Assembly: GCA_017538775.1 (NCBI GenBank)
Contig: JAFYIF010000283.1
Coordinates: forward strand, 1 to 5,861
Direction: 5' to 3'
Source: Oscillospiraceae bacterium
GTDB taxonomy: Bacteria > Bacillota > Clostridia > Oscillospirales > Oscillospiraceae
DNA length: 5,861 nucleotides
The notes under the pieces were generated by a model that saw only the letters and a list, made by a program, of their open reading frames with translations, was not told the origin of the DNA and searched no databases. Below are positions 4,880 to 5,861 of this stretch, in pieces. Made by a program: the position numbers and the translations under genes. Within the stretch, counting starts at the first letter, position 1. Each line of letters begins with the position of its first letter.

Positions 4880-5824
4880 GTGCGCGATAAGGTATTTATT
4901 GGTTGTTCCTCGGAGAGTCTACCGATTGCTCGTGCGATTCAAGCTGAGTTGGATACTTACAACCAGTTTGATGTGATTATATGGAATCAACAGGCTTTTT
5001 CACCATCGGAATACCTTATTCCCGAGTTGTTGAAAAAACTGTCAAATAGTAATTACGCTATTTTTATCTTTTCTGATGACGATAAGGTTCGATCAAGGGG
5101 GAAACAAAAAAATATTGTTCGAGACAATACACTTTTTGAGTTTGGCCTTGCAACGGGATTACTGGGGTTAGATCATTGCTTTGCATTTAAGACTAGAAGT
5201 GTCGTTCTCCCGTCAGATTTTGGCGGTCTGATTGTGATAGATTATAATTTATCAAATTCAGATTTATTATCAAATCAGAATAGTCAAGCAGCAGTCGGCC
5301 CTGCGGTTACAAAATTTTATAATAGCATTAAATCAAGACAAGTAACAGCTGACAACATAGTAGTTTCTTGGGAAAGTTACTGCGAGTGCGTAAAAGGTAT
5401 TTGCAAAAAACTAGCTAAATCTCCTCGGCAAGGTGGTTTTCGATTTGATGCAATTGTTGGTATTACAAGAGGGGGCGTTATTGCAGCAGATTTAATAAAT
5501 AGGAAGTTTTTAGCCAGAGCTCCTTTGTTTTGCCTGTGGCCAGACTATCTATCAGCGCAACCGGACATTTCTTTTCAATCTTCAATTAACGATTATATTT
5601 ATTGTGCATTACAAGAGTTTGGATCAATCTTAATAGTTGATGATATTACAAGAAGCGGAAAAACAATCGTAAAAGCTACAGAAACATTGATAAAAAAATA
5701 TCCTGAAAAGAATGTTAAAAGTGCAGTTATATATGTTCCAGATAAGTATAAAAATAAAGTAGACTACTACGGAGAAATAATTGTTGATAACTCAATTTCG
5801 ATGCCTTATAGCATTTTTGATTAG
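4880..5824 (+). CDS. TIR-like (Cap12/Pycsar-effector type) domain fused to a phosphoribosyltransferase domain
   Basis: The 314-residue protein has two domains and no signal or membrane segment. Residues 3-103 match the predicted nucleotide-binding TIR-like family (PF10137, as in Cap12 and Pycsar effectors): D-K-V-F-I-G-C-S-S-E-S-L-P-I-A-R-A-I, I-I-W-N-Q, A-I-F-I-F-S-D-D-D, then R-D-N-T-L-F-E-F-G-L (81-90). E87 is the likely NAD-cleaving glutamate by analogy. Residues about 160-310 form a type I phosphoribosyltransferase: I-V-G-I-T-R-G-G (192-199) and the PRPP loop I-L-I-V-D-D-I-T-R-S-G-K-T (250-262, aspartates 254/255). The frame stays open back to 4664, but GTG at 4880 is preferred: the TIR fold begins at once, GGAAGG lies 11 bases upstream, and the earlier residues cross the promoter and GC-rich flank. 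TIR domains of this family often destroy NAD in phage defence; what the phosphoribosyltransferase adds is unknown. AT-rich codon use points to transfer. Confidence 0.88.
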   Translation: MRDKVFIGCSSESLPIARAIQAELDTYNQFDVIIWNQQAFSPSEYLIPELLKKLSNSNYAIFIFSDDDKVRSRGKQKNIVRDNTLFEFGLATGLLGLDHCFAFKTRSVVLPSDFGGLIVIDYNLSNSDLLSNQNSQAAVGPAVTKFYNSIKSRQVTADNIVVSWESYCECVKGICKKLAKSPRQGGFRFDAIVGITRGGVIAADLINRKFLARAPLFCLWPDYLSAQPDISFQSSINDYIYCALQEFGSILIVDDITRSGKTIVKATETLIKKYPEKNVKSAVIYVPDKYKNKVDYYGEIIVDNSISMPYSIFD

Positions 5825-5829
5825 TCTTT

Positions 5830-5845
5830 AATAAAAATATTTATT
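5830..5845 (+). terminator. Weak AT-only hairpin after the TIR-phosphoribosyltransferase gene
   Basis: AATAAA (5830-5835) pairs with TTTATT (5840-5845) around AATA, five bases after the stop. The stem has no GC pair, so its value as a terminator is doubtful; transcription may continue into a gene beyond the window. Confidence 0.25.
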
Positions 5846-5861
5846 TATATATAGAGACAAA

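Overview
The window looks like chromosome of a GC-rich, spore-forming Clostridia-type Firmicute, probably a gut Oscillospiraceae relative. The grounds are an alpha/beta-type small acid-soluble spore protein, a membrane-anchored spermidine-synthase-like protein, a DegV-type protein, a tRNA-Leu with encoded CCA, and very GC-rich genes (a hand-counted 60-base stretch at 3301-3360 is 67% G+C). The last 1.1 kb is strikingly AT-rich instead (bases 5581-5640 are 25% G+C by hand count).

Layout. 1-299 is the 3' end of a Cof-type HAD phosphatase, followed by a hairpin terminator (312-348) shared with the convergent spore-protein gene (382-579, minus). A divergent promoter region (580-823) leads into a membrane/spermidine-synthase-like gene (824-2417). 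This gene reads correctly only if one G is removed from a six-G run at 1066-1071, so it is frameshifted as given. Next come an extended -10 promoter, an uncharacterised 381-residue protein (2496-3641), a GNRA-capped hairpin, tRNA-Leu(UAG) (3690-3774) and a rho-independent terminator.

The right part is unsettled DNA. A 12-base inverted repeat bounds about 145 bp, and its right arm lies in a tandem GATAATA heptamer array (3966-4012). Beside it is a degV gene on the minus strand (4018-4639). It keeps a textbook promoter but is frameshifted and has lost its C-terminal third where it meets the repeat-bearing DNA. Base composition then drops sharply, and a divergently transcribed AT-rich gene (4880-5824) follows with its own near-consensus promoter.

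That last gene is the most interesting item. It encodes a 314-residue protein joining an N-terminal TIR-like domain of the Cap12/Pycsar-effector kind to a C-terminal phosphoribosyltransferase domain with a recognisable PRPP loop. Its domain content, foreign composition and broken surroundings suggest a horizontally acquired conflict or anti-phage gene. That function is inferred. The window ends 37 bases after its stop, so any partner genes downstream cannot be seen.
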